Shown here: one piece after another, positions 28,009 to 38,947 of the stretch | Layout of the letters: every line of letters begins with the position of its first letter | Numbering within the stretch: the stretch's first letter is position 1 | Assembly (NCBI GenBank): GCA_963791635.1 | Contig: CAWBTC010000007.1 | Location: 1-64,000 of the forward strand | Length of the DNA: 64,000 nt | Reading direction: 5' to 3' | DNA from: VFMC01 sp963791635 | GTDB lineage: Bacteria > Actinomycetota > Acidimicrobiia > Acidimicrobiales > Ilumatobacteraceae | The notes under the pieces: model-generated | The model's database searches: none | What the model saw: the letters and a program-made list of their open reading frames with translations, nothing else | What the model was told of the DNA's origin: nothing | Translations under genes and position numbers: made by a program

Positions 28009-29161
28009 TCAGATGTGGTCGAGGGCCTGTTCGAGGTCGGCGACGAGGTCGCTGGCCGATTCGATGCCGATGCTCAGGCGCACCAACGAGTCGGGCACCT
28101 GCAACGGTGAACCCGCGGCCGATGCATGCGTCATCTGGCCGGGGTGCTCGATCAGGCTCTCCACCGCGCCGAGCGACTCCGCGAGGGTGAAGATCTGGGT
28201 GTGGCGAACCACCTCGAGCGCGGCGTCGAGGCCGCCCTTCAGCGTGAAGCTCACCATGCCGCCGAAGTCGCGCATCTGCCTCGCGGCGGCGGCGTGGCCG
28301 GGGTGGTCGGGCAACTGCGGGTAGAGCACGCGCTCGACGGCCGGATGACCGACGAGCATGTCGACCACGGCCCGTGCGTTCGAGCAGTGCCGGTCCATCC
28401 GCACGCCGAGCGTCTTCACACCGCGCAGCACGAGGTAGCAGTCGAACGGCGCCGGCACGGCGCCTGCAGCGTTCTGAGTGAATCGGATGCGGTCCGCCAG
28501 TTCGTCGTCGTTCAACGCGAGGAAGCCGCCCACCACATCGCTGTGACCGCCGAGGTACTTGGTCGCCGAGTGCACCACCACGTCGGCACCGAGTGCGAGC
28601 GGCGTCTGCAGGAACGGCGTCGCGAAGGTGTTGTCGACCACCGTCGTCGCGCCGTGTGCGTGGGCGACCGCGGCGACTGCTTCGATGTCGACGCAGGTGA
28701 GCAACGGGTTGGTCGGCGTCTCGAGCCACACCATGCGCGTGTCGGCCGGCCAGTTCGCTGCGAGCGCATCGACATCGGTGAGGTCGACAGCGGTCCACGA
28801 GACGCCGAGCGGGCCCCACACCTTGGAGATCAGCCGGAACGTGCCGCCGTACGCGTCGTTGCCGAGCAGCACGCGGTCGCCGGGGGAGAGGAGTCGCAGC
28901 ACGTTGTCCTCGGCCGCGAGACCGGAGGCGAACGCCATGCCGTGGCGCGCACCTTCCAACGACGCGACGCATGCTTCGAGTGCAGCGCGGGTGGGGTTGC
29001 CGCTGCGCGAGTACTCGAAGCCCTTGTGGTTCCCAACACCGTCTTGGGCGAAGGTCGTCGACAAGGTGATCGGCACCACCACTGCGCCGGACGCAGCATC
29101 TGGCGCCTGCCCGACGTGGACGGCCCGGGTCTCGAACCCCCAGCCCTGCTGCTGTTCCTGT

Positions 29162-29169
<8 letters not shown>
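28009..29169 (-). CDS. metB: cystathionine gamma-synthase/lyase (PLP enzyme)
   Basis: A 386-residue trans-sulfuration enzyme of the Cys/Met metabolism PLP family. It begins FETRAVHVGQAPDAASGAVVVPI. The PLP lysine lies in VVHSATKYLGGHSDVVGG, and FEYSRSGNPTRAALEACVASLE plus SLGAVESLIEHPGQMTHAS are family marks. Gamma-synthase and gamma-lyase are hard to tell apart by sequence; with the adjacent cystathionine beta-synthase it most likely runs reverse transsulfuration (homocysteine to cysteine). The start overlaps the cbs 3' end by 8 bases. Confidence 0.92.
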
Positions 29170-30583
<1,414 letters not shown>

Positions 30584-30685
30584 GGGTCGAGAGTAGCCCT
30601 CGTCACGGAAAGGGCGACGGCGTCGGATGTCACCGTGACCGAAGGAACACCCCGGGAGGGCGAGTGGCCGGAACCCGGCAGATGA

Positions 30686-31447
30686 TCAGGGCGTCTCGCG
30701 ACCGGTGGTCTCGATGGCCGTCGTCTCGATCGTGGAGTACGGCAACTTGGCGAAGAAGCGGTCGGCGTTCTTCGCCAACAGCTTCACCGCGCTGTAGTTC
30801 GCCGAGCCACCGATCACCGCTCCTACTCCGAGGGGCAGGGCAGTGCCGAGTGCGATCGCACCCCGCTTGGCCCCGTAGCGACGAAGCAGCTTGTTGCCGA
30901 ACAGTCCGTTGATCGCTCGGAGTGTCGCGAGCGGTACCCGTGTGTTCGGCTGTTCGAGCTCGAGGCCGAACTGCTTTGCGGCGGACGTGAAGCCTTCTCG
31001 GGCGCTGCTGCCGAAGATCAACACCGCCAGCACCCACGCCCGCCGCTCGTCGAGTGTCGGCGCGGTGCGGCCGTGCAGTGCGGCCATGGTGAGGATGAGA
31101 TCGCCAGATCGTGCAGTGAACCAACCGAGCTCGGCCACTCCCGCGACGAGCGACGCTCCCGTGCCGACGGCGGGAGCTGCAGCAGCCGCGCCGGTGGCGG
31201 CGCCGACCGTGGCGAGTTCGCGGGCGAACATGGCGGTGAGCGCCTTCACCTTCTGGGGGCGTACGTCGCCGGGCAGTTGGGAAGCACGTTCGACCGCGGC
31301 GTCCCACCGGGCCTCGGTGGCCTTGTCGATGCCCGCCATGAGCGCGTCGCCGAGCGCGTTCGCATCGATCGCCATCGCTCGCTCCGTGAGCCACCTCGTC
31401 GCCGAGTCCCGTGCCTCACGTGCGCTGCCGCCGACCGTGCGCGCCAT
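30686..31447 (-). CDS. EcsC family protein
   Basis: A 253-residue EcsC-domain protein (MARTVGGSAREARDSATRWLTERA start). The family block is Gly/Ala-rich: AATGAAAAAPAVGTGASLVAGVAELGWFTARSGDLILTMAALHG and GAIALGTALPLGVGAVIGGSANYSAVKLLAKNADRFF. These hydrophobic stretches suggest membrane association. EcsC function is poorly known; the founding member sits in a Bacillus exporter operon. It is divergent from the SWIM cassette, 160 bases away. Confidence 0.8.
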   Translation of the reverse strand: MARTVGGSAREARDSATRWLTERAMAIDANALGDALMAGIDKATEARWDAAVERASQLPGDVRPQKVKALTAMFARELATVGAATGAAAAAPAVGTGASLVAGVAELGWFTARSGDLILTMAALHGRTAPTLDERRAWVLAVLIFGSSAREGFTSAAKQFGLELEQPNTRVPLATLRAINGLFGNKLLRRYGAKRGAIALGTALPLGVGAVIGGSANYSAVKLLAKNADRFFAKLPYSTIETTAIETTGRETP

Positions 31448-31607
31448 GCACCAGTTGTAGCCGCTGGCGGACACGTCGCGTCGGCGCTGCGGTGTCGTCC
31501 TGCTCACAGCTGCGTGTCGGTCATGTCGTTGGATCATGGCCGGATCACCGGTCGGGCACCTGATGGGGAGAACAGCCGCGCACCCCGGAGGTACCGTGGC
31601 GGTCGTC

Positions 31608-33005
31608 ATGAGCGTGCGTCCCACACCGGAGCAGGTGCTGTTGCTGGCGCCCGATCGCGCTGCGGCTGCGGCTGCCGCGACAGCTGCCGATCCGGGCTCG
31701 TGGTCTGCAGCGGGGTGCGACGACCAGGCCGTATGGGGTCAGTACATCGCCACCTCCGCCGAGCCGTACGAGGTGGCCATCGACCTTCGTGGTCCGGCAT
31801 TCCGGTGCACATGCCCCAGCCGCAAGGTCCCGTGCAAGCACTGTCTCGGCCTGCTCCTCATGCACGCCCAACAACACGTGGCGCCGGCCAAGCGACTGCC
31901 GTTCGCCCAGCAGTGGATGCAGCGTCGCGATCGGCATCCCACGGCCAGCCGCCAGGAGGAGGTGCCCGATGTGCAGGGTGCCGGTGACGACGAGGTGGCC
32001 GTCGAAGGCGATGCGGCCGGAGTGCGCACCGGTGTACGCAGCCCGGGGAACGACCACCAGCGCGAGCAGCGTCAGCTCGATCGGGCTGAGCGCATGCGTG
32101 CCGGTCTGATGGAGCTCGACCGGTGGCTCGCCGACCGGGTGCGCACCGGGCTCACCGCGCCTGCGCTCGCCGAGGCCGACACCTGGGAACGTCTCGCCGC
32201 CCGACTCGTGGATGCCCAGTGCGGTGGCCTCGCCAACCGCGTCAAGCGTGTGGCGTCGCGCGTCGGTCAGCACGCCCGCTGGCACGAGGACGTGCTGGAA
32301 GAGATGGCCGTCCTGCATGCCCTCGCGCAGGGCGCATTGCGCACCTCGACGTTGCCGATCGATCTGGCAGATGGTGTGCATGCGGCGTCGGGACTCACGG
32401 TGCACAAGGACGACGTGCTGGCGGGTGTGCCGTCCACCGCTCGATGGACGGTGCTCGGCGAGAGTCGAGTCCGTGAGGACAGGATCACCGTGCAGCGCAC
32501 CTGGCTCGCCGCACAGGGGCCGGCGGCCGATGGCACCATCGCCACCACCTGGGCGATGCTCCTCGCGTTCGGTGCCTTCGGCAACGAGGTCTCAACGGAG
32601 CATCACGTTGCCACCGAGTTCGAGGCCGACGTGCATTGGTACCCGGGGGCAGTCGCGCTGCGCGCGCTCGTCGGGCGCGTGCACGACGTGCCGCGCCGAT
32701 CCGCATCTGCACCGGTTCCGAGCAGCGTCGCCGATGCCGTGGGTGCCGCCGGTTGGGCGATGGCTCGCGAGCCATGGCTCGAACGGTTCCCCGGGCTCGT
32801 GCGCGTGGTGCCGCTGCCGGTCGGCAATGGACGCTGGGCGCTCGCGGACGGCACCGGAGCGATACCCATCGTGCCAGGCTTCTGGCGACTCGCCGAGATG
32901 GTGGCCCTCAGCGGTGGCCGACCGATCACGGTGATGGGCGAGTTGAGTGCGGATGGCGTGTTGCCGCTGACGGTCTGGGTCGACGGCGGGCTGGTCGTGC
33001 TGTGA
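31608..33005 (+). CDS. SWIM zinc-finger protein, first gene of the MoxR-VWA cassette
   Basis: A 465-residue protein. The N-terminal part has a SWIM zinc finger at about residues 64-80: FRCTCPSRKVPCKHCLGLLLM, a CxCx6CxH arrangement thought to bind nucleic acid or protein. The rest has no known domain; RLAERM-type helices follow, and the C-terminal half is beta-rich (RWTVLGESRVREDRITVQRTWLAA and MALADGTGAIPIVPGFWRL-like segments). I chose the ATG at 31608, after GAGG-poor GC sequence; a start at 31536 is also possible. The stop overlaps the next gene's GTG, indicating coupled translation. Confidence 0.88.
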   Translation: MSVRPTPEQVLLLAPDRAAAAAAATAADPGSWSAAGCDDQAVWGQYIATSAEPYEVAIDLRGPAFRCTCPSRKVPCKHCLGLLLMHAQQHVAPAKRLPFAQQWMQRRDRHPTASRQEEVPDVQGAGDDEVAVEGDAAGVRTGVRSPGNDHQREQRQLDRAERMRAGLMELDRWLADRVRTGLTAPALAEADTWERLAARLVDAQCGGLANRVKRVASRVGQHARWHEDVLEEMAVLHALAQGALRTSTLPIDLADGVHAASGLTVHKDDVLAGVPSTARWTVLGESRVREDRITVQRTWLAAQGPAADGTIATTWAMLLAFGAFGNEVSTEHHVATEFEADVHWYPGAVALRALVGRVHDVPRRSASAPVPSSVADAVGAAGWAMAREPWLERFPGLVRVVPLPVGNGRWALADGTGAIPIVPGFWRLAEMVALSGGRPITVMGELSADGVLPLTVWVDGGLVVL

Positions 33006-33949
33006 CCGACCACGTGCCCGATCCGATCGCACGATCTCTGGCCGTCGGAGCACCGACCTCGACCGCGCCGGCGACCTCGACCGCGCCGGCATCGATGCTC
33101 GCCGCCTCCGCCACCGACGAATGGGCCGCCCTCGTGAGTGCTGGCGTCCTCGGCACCGATCGTCGTGCCGCACCCGATCCGCTGCCCGGGTGGGACACGT
33201 GGGCGCACGCGAGCGACCCGGCGGTCGCGCTGCTCGATCGTGCTGCCGCGGTGGTGGTGGCTCGACGCGCCGGTGCCTGCCCCGAGCCGCCACCACGCGT
33301 GGCGCTGCCCGTGGCTCCCGACGATCAACGACCACCATGCCCGGCACCGTGTGCGGCACGGCTGGGTCGACTCCTCTCGGGTGAGAACGATCTGTTGCTG
33401 CCCGAGTGGTTCGAGCGATGCGACGCAGCGGGCATCCAGCTGCCATGGGCGTGCTTGCCGGCACTCCTGCTACGCGGGCGGCGCCACCCGTTGCTCGACG
33501 CGGCAGTTCGCCGCGTGGCGGGCGGTCGGGCGTCATGGTTGGCCGAAGTGGTGCCAGAATTGGGCGTCAAGGTGGCTGGGGCGGCTCCCGCAGCGTCGGC
33601 GCCTGCATTTGCCCGGCCGCCGCAGCCGCCCGACAGCGGCGCCGTGGTCACCGGCATCGTCAGCGTCTTCTCCGACCGTCTGGCCACGTGGGCCACGGCA
33701 CCAGAGATGCGTCTCGCGGCTGCCGCGATCGATCCCGTCTGGCTCCCCACCCTCGTGGTCGAGCTCTCCCGGATCAGCTTCGATCCAGCGATGGAGCGCA
33801 CTCGTCGTGAGGTGCTCGGTCTGGCGGAGTTCCGCCAGGAGATGCTCCGCGAGTTCGACGCGATCGACGAACCGCCCACCCAGATCGCCCCGTCACGCCC
33901 GTCCCCCGATTCCTCGTCCCCCGATTCTGCAGGTGGTGACCCCGCATGA
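33002..33949 (+). CDS. DUF5691 family protein
   Basis: A protein of about 315 residues, starting at a GTG within the SWIM gene's stop. It reads SATDEWAALVSAGVLGTDRRAA, RLGRLLSGENDLLLPEWFERCDAAG, LPALLLRGRRHPLLDAAVRRVAG, and a C-terminal helical part with LSRISFDPAMERTRREVLGLAEFRQEMLREFD. I recognise the DUF5691 type, known only as a companion of MoxR/VWA genes. It seems all alpha-helical, with no enzymatic motif, so a scaffold or adaptor role for the ATPase is my inference. Confidence 0.78.
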   Translation: MTDHVPDPIARSLAVGAPTSTAPATSTAPASMLAASATDEWAALVSAGVLGTDRRAAPDPLPGWDTWAHASDPAVALLDRAAAVVVARRAGACPEPPPRVALPVAPDDQRPPCPAPCAARLGRLLSGENDLLLPEWFERCDAAGIQLPWACLPALLLRGRRHPLLDAAVRRVAGGRASWLAEVVPELGVKVAGAAPAASAPAFARPPQPPDSGAVVTGIVSVFSDRLATWATAPEMRLAAAAIDPVWLPTLVVELSRISFDPAMERTRREVLGLAEFRQEMLREFDAIDEPPTQIAPSRPSPDSSSPDSAGGDPA

Positions 33950-35073
33950 CCGACGCTTCACACAACGCCCCAGCGAACCCTTCCAACGGCTCTTCTGTTG
34001 CTCGCTCTGCCTCCTCGGTGCCGATCGATCAGCCAGGCGACGCCGACGTCGTGCGCGCCCATGCCGAATTCGCGTACGCCCACGAGCTGACCGCCCTCGA
34101 GCGCACCGACCAACGGCCACGCCCGCCACAGTGGCGGCTGTCGCCGTGGGCCGTGGTCACGTACCTCGTCGGCGGCACCCTCAGCGATGGCACGGTGGTC
34201 GTGCCGAAGTACATCGGCCCGCGCCGGTTGATGGAGACCGCCGTCGCAACCTTGGCCACCGACCGGGCGTTGCTGCTGATCGGCCTCCCCGGTACCGCCA
34301 AGACCTGGGTCAGCGAACACCTCGCCGCGGCCATCAGTGGCAACTCCACGCTGCTGGTGCAGGGCACCGCCGGCACCGCGGAGGAGGCGGTGCGCTACGG
34401 CTGGAACTACGCCCGGCTGCTGGCCGAGGGTCCGTCGCCGAGCGCGCTCGTGCCGTCGCCGGTGTTCCGGGCGATGCAGCAGGGCTCGATCGTGCGCATC
34501 GAAGAACTCACGCGTCTGCCCAGCGAGGTGCAGGACGCCCTCATCACGGTGCTCAGCGAGAAGACGCTTCCCATCCCCGAGCTGGGCAGCGAGGTACAGG
34601 CAAGGCGAGGCTTCAACCTGATCGCGACGGCCAACGACCGTGACCGCGGCGTGAACGAGCTCTCGAGTGCGCTCCGCCGCCGGTTCAACACGGTCAAACT
34701 GCCCACCCCTGCCACAGCCGAGGAGGAGGTGCGCATCGTCAGCCAGCGCGTGGCTGAGCTCGGGGCAGCCCTGGCGCTTCCAGAGGCCTCGGCACCGGCG
34801 GACGAGATCCGGCGCGTGGTGAACGTGTTCCGCGAGCTGCGCCACGGCCAGAGCGAGGACGGCCGGATCAAGTACAAGACGCCGTCGGGCACGATGAGCA
34901 CCGCCGAAGCGATCTCGGTGATCGTGCAGTCGATGTCGATGGCCGTCCACCTCGGCAACGGTCGGGTCACCTTCGACGACCTCCTCGGCGGGATCGAAGC
35001 GAGCGTGGTCCGCGACCCCGTGCACGACGCCGTCGTGTGGCGTGAGTATCTCGACTCCCTCGCGACCTCCTGA
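33946..35073 (+). CDS. MoxR-family AAA+ ATPase
   Basis: A 375-residue MoxR-like ATPase. Walker A is LLIGLPGTAKTW (about residue 113), the Walker B-like strand is IVRIEELTRLP, sensor 1 is FNLIATANDRDRGV, and the arginine-finger helix is LSSALRRRF. The N-terminal 60 residues are low in complexity. MoxR ATPases work with VWA-domain proteins to insert metals or remodel partners. It overlaps DUF5691 by 4 bases (ATGA) and is followed by DUF5682, then the VWA gene. Confidence 0.92.
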   Translation: MTDASHNAPANPSNGSSVARSASSVPIDQPGDADVVRAHAEFAYAHELTALERTDQRPRPPQWRLSPWAVVTYLVGGTLSDGTVVVPKYIGPRRLMETAVATLATDRALLLIGLPGTAKTWVSEHLAAAISGNSTLLVQGTAGTAEEAVRYGWNYARLLAEGPSPSALVPSPVFRAMQQGSIVRIEELTRLPSEVQDALITVLSEKTLPIPELGSEVQARRGFNLIATANDRDRGVNELSSALRRRFNTVKLPTPATAEEEVRIVSQRVAELGAALALPEASAPADEIRRVVNVFRELRHGQSEDGRIKYKTPSGTMSTAEAISVIVQSMSMAVHLGNGRVTFDDLLGGIEASVVRDPVHDAVVWREYLDSLATS

Positions 35074-35107
35074 CCCGCGCATCGACGCCGCTCGCCCTTC
35101 CAGCCCG

Positions 35108-37381
35108 ATGCCCTCCGACGCTCGCATCCGCCTCCTCGGGATCCGTCACCACGGTCCGGGGTCGGCACGCGCCGTCCGACGAGTGCTGCGCGAATCACCC
35201 CCTGACATCGTGCTGATCGAAGGTCCTGCCGATGCCGAGGGGGTGCTCGCGCTCGCTGGCCGAGACGACATGGAGCCCCCCGTGGCGATGCTCGCCTACG
35301 CGATCGACCGACCCGAACGAGCGGCCTTCTCACCGTTCGCCTCGTTCAGCCCCGAGTGGGTGGCGCTGCGATGGGCGTTGGAGGCCGGGGTGACCGTGCG
35401 CTTCATCGACCTGCCATCGCGCCACTCCCTCGTGATCGACGCACCCGAGCAGCTCGCACTCCAGATGCAGGCGCGTCGACGCCCGATCGATCCGCTCGGT
35501 GAGCTGGCCACCGCAGCCGGCTACGACGACGCCGAGCGATGGTGGGAAGACGTCGTCGAACACCGCGTGCATCCCGAGGTGTCCGCTCCAGCGATCGACG
35601 GCGAGACACCCGCGGCGGAGGCGCCGTTCGTGGCGATCGGGGAGGCGATGACCGCGCTGCGAGCGCAGCACGAGCCCGGGGGTGAGCCGAGCGAGTTGAG
35701 CGAGCAGCGCCGTGAGGCGCACATGCGGGCGGGGATCCGCACCGCGGTGGCTGAAGGCTTCACCGACGTGGTGGTGGTGTGCGGTGCCTGGCACGTGCCG
35801 GCGTTGGAACGTGCGCTCGACTCGAAGCAAGCCAAGCGCGACGCCGCCACCCTGCGCGCGATGCCGAAGGTGAAGGCCGCCGTCACGTGGGTGCCGTGGA
35901 CGCATCGGCGTCTTGCGAGCGGCACCGGCTACGGCGCCGGTGTCACTGCACCCGGCTGGTACGACCACCTCTACGTCCATGCCGGCGCTGACGTGGTGGC
36001 CCGCTGGTTCGCCGAGGCGGCGCACGTGCTGCGCGCTGCCGATCACGCGGCGTCGGCCGCAGATGTGGTGGAGGCCACGCGTCTCGCCGATGCGCTGGCA
36101 GTGTTGCGGGGCCGACCGCTCGCGGGCCTGAGCGAGGTCGACGACGCGGCCCGTGCAGTGTTCGGCCATGGCAACGACACCCCGATGCGGCTCATCTCCA
36201 GCGATCTCGTGATCGGCAACCGACTCGGGTCGGTGCCGGACATCACGCCGATGGTGCCGCTGGCGCGCAGCCTCGCAGCGGAGTTCAAACGCTGCCGGTT
36301 GAAGCCCGAGGGTGCGAAGAAGGTGATCGAGCTCGACCTGCGACAACCGCTGCACCTGCAGCGCTCGCAGCTGTTGCACCGCTTGTCGCTGGTCGACATC
36401 CCCTGGGGACACGAGACCGAAGGCCGCCGCAGCGCCGGCACGTTCCGAGAGACGTGGCAACTGCGTTGGGAACCCGAGTTCGAGTTGCGGATCATCGAGT
36501 CGTCTGCACTCGGTACCACGGTCGTCACCGCGTGCACCGCGGCCGTGATGCACAAGGCGACCAGAGCGACCTCGCTCGGCGATCTCACGGTGCTGCTGGA
36601 GCGGTGCCTGCTCGCTGGGCTCGACGATGCGGTACCCGCGGTGTTGCGGATGGTGGATGAGCGTTCGGCACTATCGGCCGACGTCGCCCGGCTGATGGAA
36701 GCCGTCCCGCCGCTCGCTCGAACCGTGCGCTACGGAGACGTGCGTGCCACCGACGCACAGGCGGTGCAGACGGTGATCGCCGGAATCATGTCGCGAGTGG
36801 TTGCCGGACTCGTGCCGGCATGCGTGGGGATCGACGACGACGAATCGGCTGCGATGGCAGTGCTGCTGCGCGAGACCCAGTCGGCGCTCTCGCTGCTCGG
36901 TGACGAGATCCATCTCCGCGCTCTGCACGGCGCATTGGTGGAAGTGAGCGGCCGTGAACGTGTGCACGGTCTGTTGCAGGGTGTCGCCACCCGCGTGCTC
37001 GCCGATGCGAGTGTCTTCGAGGCGGCTGACACGGAGCGGCGGGTCTCGCGCAGCCTGTCGCCGGGCACGCTTCCGCTCGACGCCGCAGCGTTCGTCGAGG
37101 GGTTCCTGGGCGGCTCGGGCGCCGTGCTGGTGCACGACCCGGTGCTGCTCGGCGTGATCGACGGGTGGCTCGCCACACTCCCGGCGGACGCATTCACCCA
37201 GACACTGCCGCTGCTGCGGCGCACATTCGGCTCGTTCGAGACGGCCGAGCGTCGGGCGATCGGCGACCGGGTGCGTTCGGGGGAGGCGCCGGGCACGCAT
37301 CGCGCCGAGCACCAGCTCGACCCCGAACGCGTCGCTGCCGGGCTCGCCACGGTGGCCCACCTGCTGGGAGTGAGGTCATGA
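35108..37381 (+). CDS. DUF5682 family protein
   Basis: A 757-residue protein, the largest of the cassette. The N terminus RIRLLGIRHHGPGSARAVRRVL and DIVLIEGPADAEGVLAL, together with VVVVCGAWHVPALERAL near residue 225, have the spacing of the TraB/TIKI/ChaN hydrolase-like fold (GxxH, Glu, GxxH). The middle and C-terminal parts (MRLISSDLVIGNRLGSVPDI, LDLRQPLHLQRSQLLHRLSLVDIPWG) are unique to DUF5682. The start is the ATG at 35108; a GTG at 35042, inside the MoxR gene, is possible. It ends overlapping the VWA start by 4 bases. Activity is unknown. Confidence 0.8.
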   Translation: MPSDARIRLLGIRHHGPGSARAVRRVLRESPPDIVLIEGPADAEGVLALAGRDDMEPPVAMLAYAIDRPERAAFSPFASFSPEWVALRWALEAGVTVRFIDLPSRHSLVIDAPEQLALQMQARRRPIDPLGELATAAGYDDAERWWEDVVEHRVHPEVSAPAIDGETPAAEAPFVAIGEAMTALRAQHEPGGEPSELSEQRREAHMRAGIRTAVAEGFTDVVVVCGAWHVPALERALDSKQAKRDAATLRAMPKVKAAVTWVPWTHRRLASGTGYGAGVTAPGWYDHLYVHAGADVVARWFAEAAHVLRAADHAASAADVVEATRLADALAVLRGRPLAGLSEVDDAARAVFGHGNDTPMRLISSDLVIGNRLGSVPDITPMVPLARSLAAEFKRCRLKPEGAKKVIELDLRQPLHLQRSQLLHRLSLVDIPWGHETEGRRSAGTFRETWQLRWEPEFELRIIESSALGTTVVTACTAAVMHKATRATSLGDLTVLLERCLLAGLDDAVPAVLRMVDERSALSADVARLMEAVPPLARTVRYGDVRATDAQAVQTVIAGIMSRVVAGLVPACVGIDDDESAAMAVLLRETQSALSLLGDEIHLRALHGALVEVSGRERVHGLLQGVATRVLADASVFEAADTERRVSRSLSPGTLPLDAAAFVEGFLGGSGAVLVHDPVLLGVIDGWLATLPADAFTQTLPLLRRTFGSFETAERRAIGDRVRSGEAPGTHRAEHQLDPERVAAGLATVAHLLGVRS

Positions 37382-38769
37382 GCGCCGACGACATGTCCGA
37401 CACGCCGGGCCCGTTTGAAACGTCCGGTGCATCCGCTGCCTCCGCTGCCTCCGCTGCATCGGGTGCGTGCGACGTCGACGGGGTCGCAGCCGCTGATCTC
37501 GTCGACCTGATCGGCATCGCGCGCCATGAGCCGGCACGCGTCCATGATGGTGAACGCCTGCGCCGGTGGCGGCTCGTGCTGGGTGCGGGCGATGTGCAGC
37601 AACCCGACGGCACGGGGGTGCAGCTGCACGGTGACGACCAGAAGATGGACGCAGCGCTGAGTGCGCTCTACGACGCGCCGCCGCCCGGCCAGCGCCAGGG
37701 CAGAAAGACCAGCCGCGCCGGTGGTCTCGCAGCATCTGCGCCGAACGTGGCTCGATGGTTGGGTGACATCCGCCGGTACTTCCCGTCGGGGGTCGTGCAG
37801 GTGATGCAGCGCGATGCGATCGAACGGCTGCACATCCAGCACCTGTTGCTCGAGCCCGAGATGCTCGAGGCGCTCGAGCCCGACGTGCACCTCGTGAGCA
37901 CCCTGTTGGAGCTCCGGCACCTCCTGCCCGAGACCACACGCGTCACTGCCCGCCAAGTGGTGGCCAAGGTGGTGGCACAGATGGAGGAGCGCCTCGGTCA
38001 ACCGACCATGCAGGCCGTGATGGGTGCGCTCGCCCGATCGGTGCGCACTCGCCGGCCGCGCCAGAGCGACATCGACTGGGACCGCACGGTGCTCGCCAAC
38101 CTGAAGCACTACCAACCCGACCTGCGGACGGTGGTGCCCGAGCGCTTGGTGGGCTCGACACGGCTCGGCCCGGGGGTTCGACGTGAGCTGATCATCGCGA
38201 TCGACCAGAGCGCGTCGATGGGCGACAGCATCGTGTACGCCAGCGTGTTCGGTGCGGCGCTCGCCTCCATCCGCTCGCTGCGCACGAAGCTGGTCGCCTT
38301 CGACACCGCCGTGGTGGACATGAGCGACGTGTTGCACGATCCGGTGGAGGTGCTCTTCGGTGTCCAGCTCGGCGGGGGCACCGACCTCAACCGCGCCATG
38401 GCCTACTGCCAGTCGCTCGTGGAACGACCCGATGAGACCGTGCTCGTGCTGATCAGCGACCTGTACGAGGGCACGCCAGGTGGTGACTACATCGCTCGGA
38501 TCGCAGCGATGACTCGGACGGGCGTGCGGTGCGTGGCCCTGCTGGCCCTCAGCGACGAGGGGGCGCCATCGTTCGATCACACCGCTGCGGAGGCGCTCGC
38601 TGCGTTGGGCGTGCCAGCGTTCGCCTGCACGCCGAGTGCCTTCCCGGATCTCATCGCCGCAGCGATCGATCGACGAGACCTCAACCGATGGGCCGGGCGA
38701 GCGCGGCCTGGTGACCGCGCGCTGACCCCGCCCAACCCAATAGCCCAACCCAATCGCGATGAGAGATGA
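37378..38769 (+). CDS. VWA domain protein, last gene of the cassette
   Basis: A 463-residue protein. The C-terminal half holds a von Willebrand A domain with a complete metal-ion-dependent adhesion site: ELIIAIDQSASMGDS (near residue 275), GGGTDLNRAM and LISDLYEGTPGG. The N-terminal part has an Ala/Ser-rich run (residues 16-30) and a helical region with DVHLVSTLLELRHLLPETTRVTARQVV. In MoxR-VWA pairs the VWA protein is the partner or substrate adaptor of the ATPase. The stop codon lies in the repeated GATGAGAGATGAG element. Confidence 0.9.
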   Translation: MSADDMSDTPGPFETSGASAASAASAASGACDVDGVAAADLVDLIGIARHEPARVHDGERLRRWRLVLGAGDVQQPDGTGVQLHGDDQKMDAALSALYDAPPPGQRQGRKTSRAGGLAASAPNVARWLGDIRRYFPSGVVQVMQRDAIERLHIQHLLLEPEMLEALEPDVHLVSTLLELRHLLPETTRVTARQVVAKVVAQMEERLGQPTMQAVMGALARSVRTRRPRQSDIDWDRTVLANLKHYQPDLRTVVPERLVGSTRLGPGVRRELIIAIDQSASMGDSIVYASVFGAALASIRSLRTKLVAFDTAVVDMSDVLHDPVEVLFGVQLGGGTDLNRAMAYCQSLVERPDETVLVLISDLYEGTPGGDYIARIAAMTRTGVRCVALLALSDEGAPSFDHTAAEALAALGVPAFACTPSAFPDLIAAAIDRRDLNRWAGRARPGDRALTPPNPIAQPNRDER

Positions 38770-38908
38770 GCGGCTGTGGCGCACTCATCTCTCATCAGCT
38801 CTCCTGATCTGTCGTCGTCCCTCGCGTCATCTCCTGGTGCATCCAGCCATTCGTCGAAGCCGATGAGAGATCCGGTCGCCAGGGACCCGCCCACTCATCT
38901 CTCATCGC
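38756..38908. repeat. GATGAGAGATGAG repeat cluster, copy 2
   Basis: GCGATGAGAGATGAG (38756-38770) with CTCATCTCTCAT (38784-38795) forms one stem; GATGAGAGA (38862-38870) with CTCATCTCTCATCGC (38894-38908) forms another. The first arm contains the VWA stop codon. It lies between the convergent VWA and helicase genes. The same element is at 22,637-22,743. Confidence 0.85.
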
Positions 38909-38947
38909 GGTGTGGGGGTCTGGGTCGCGGTGGTGGGGCGTTCTGGG

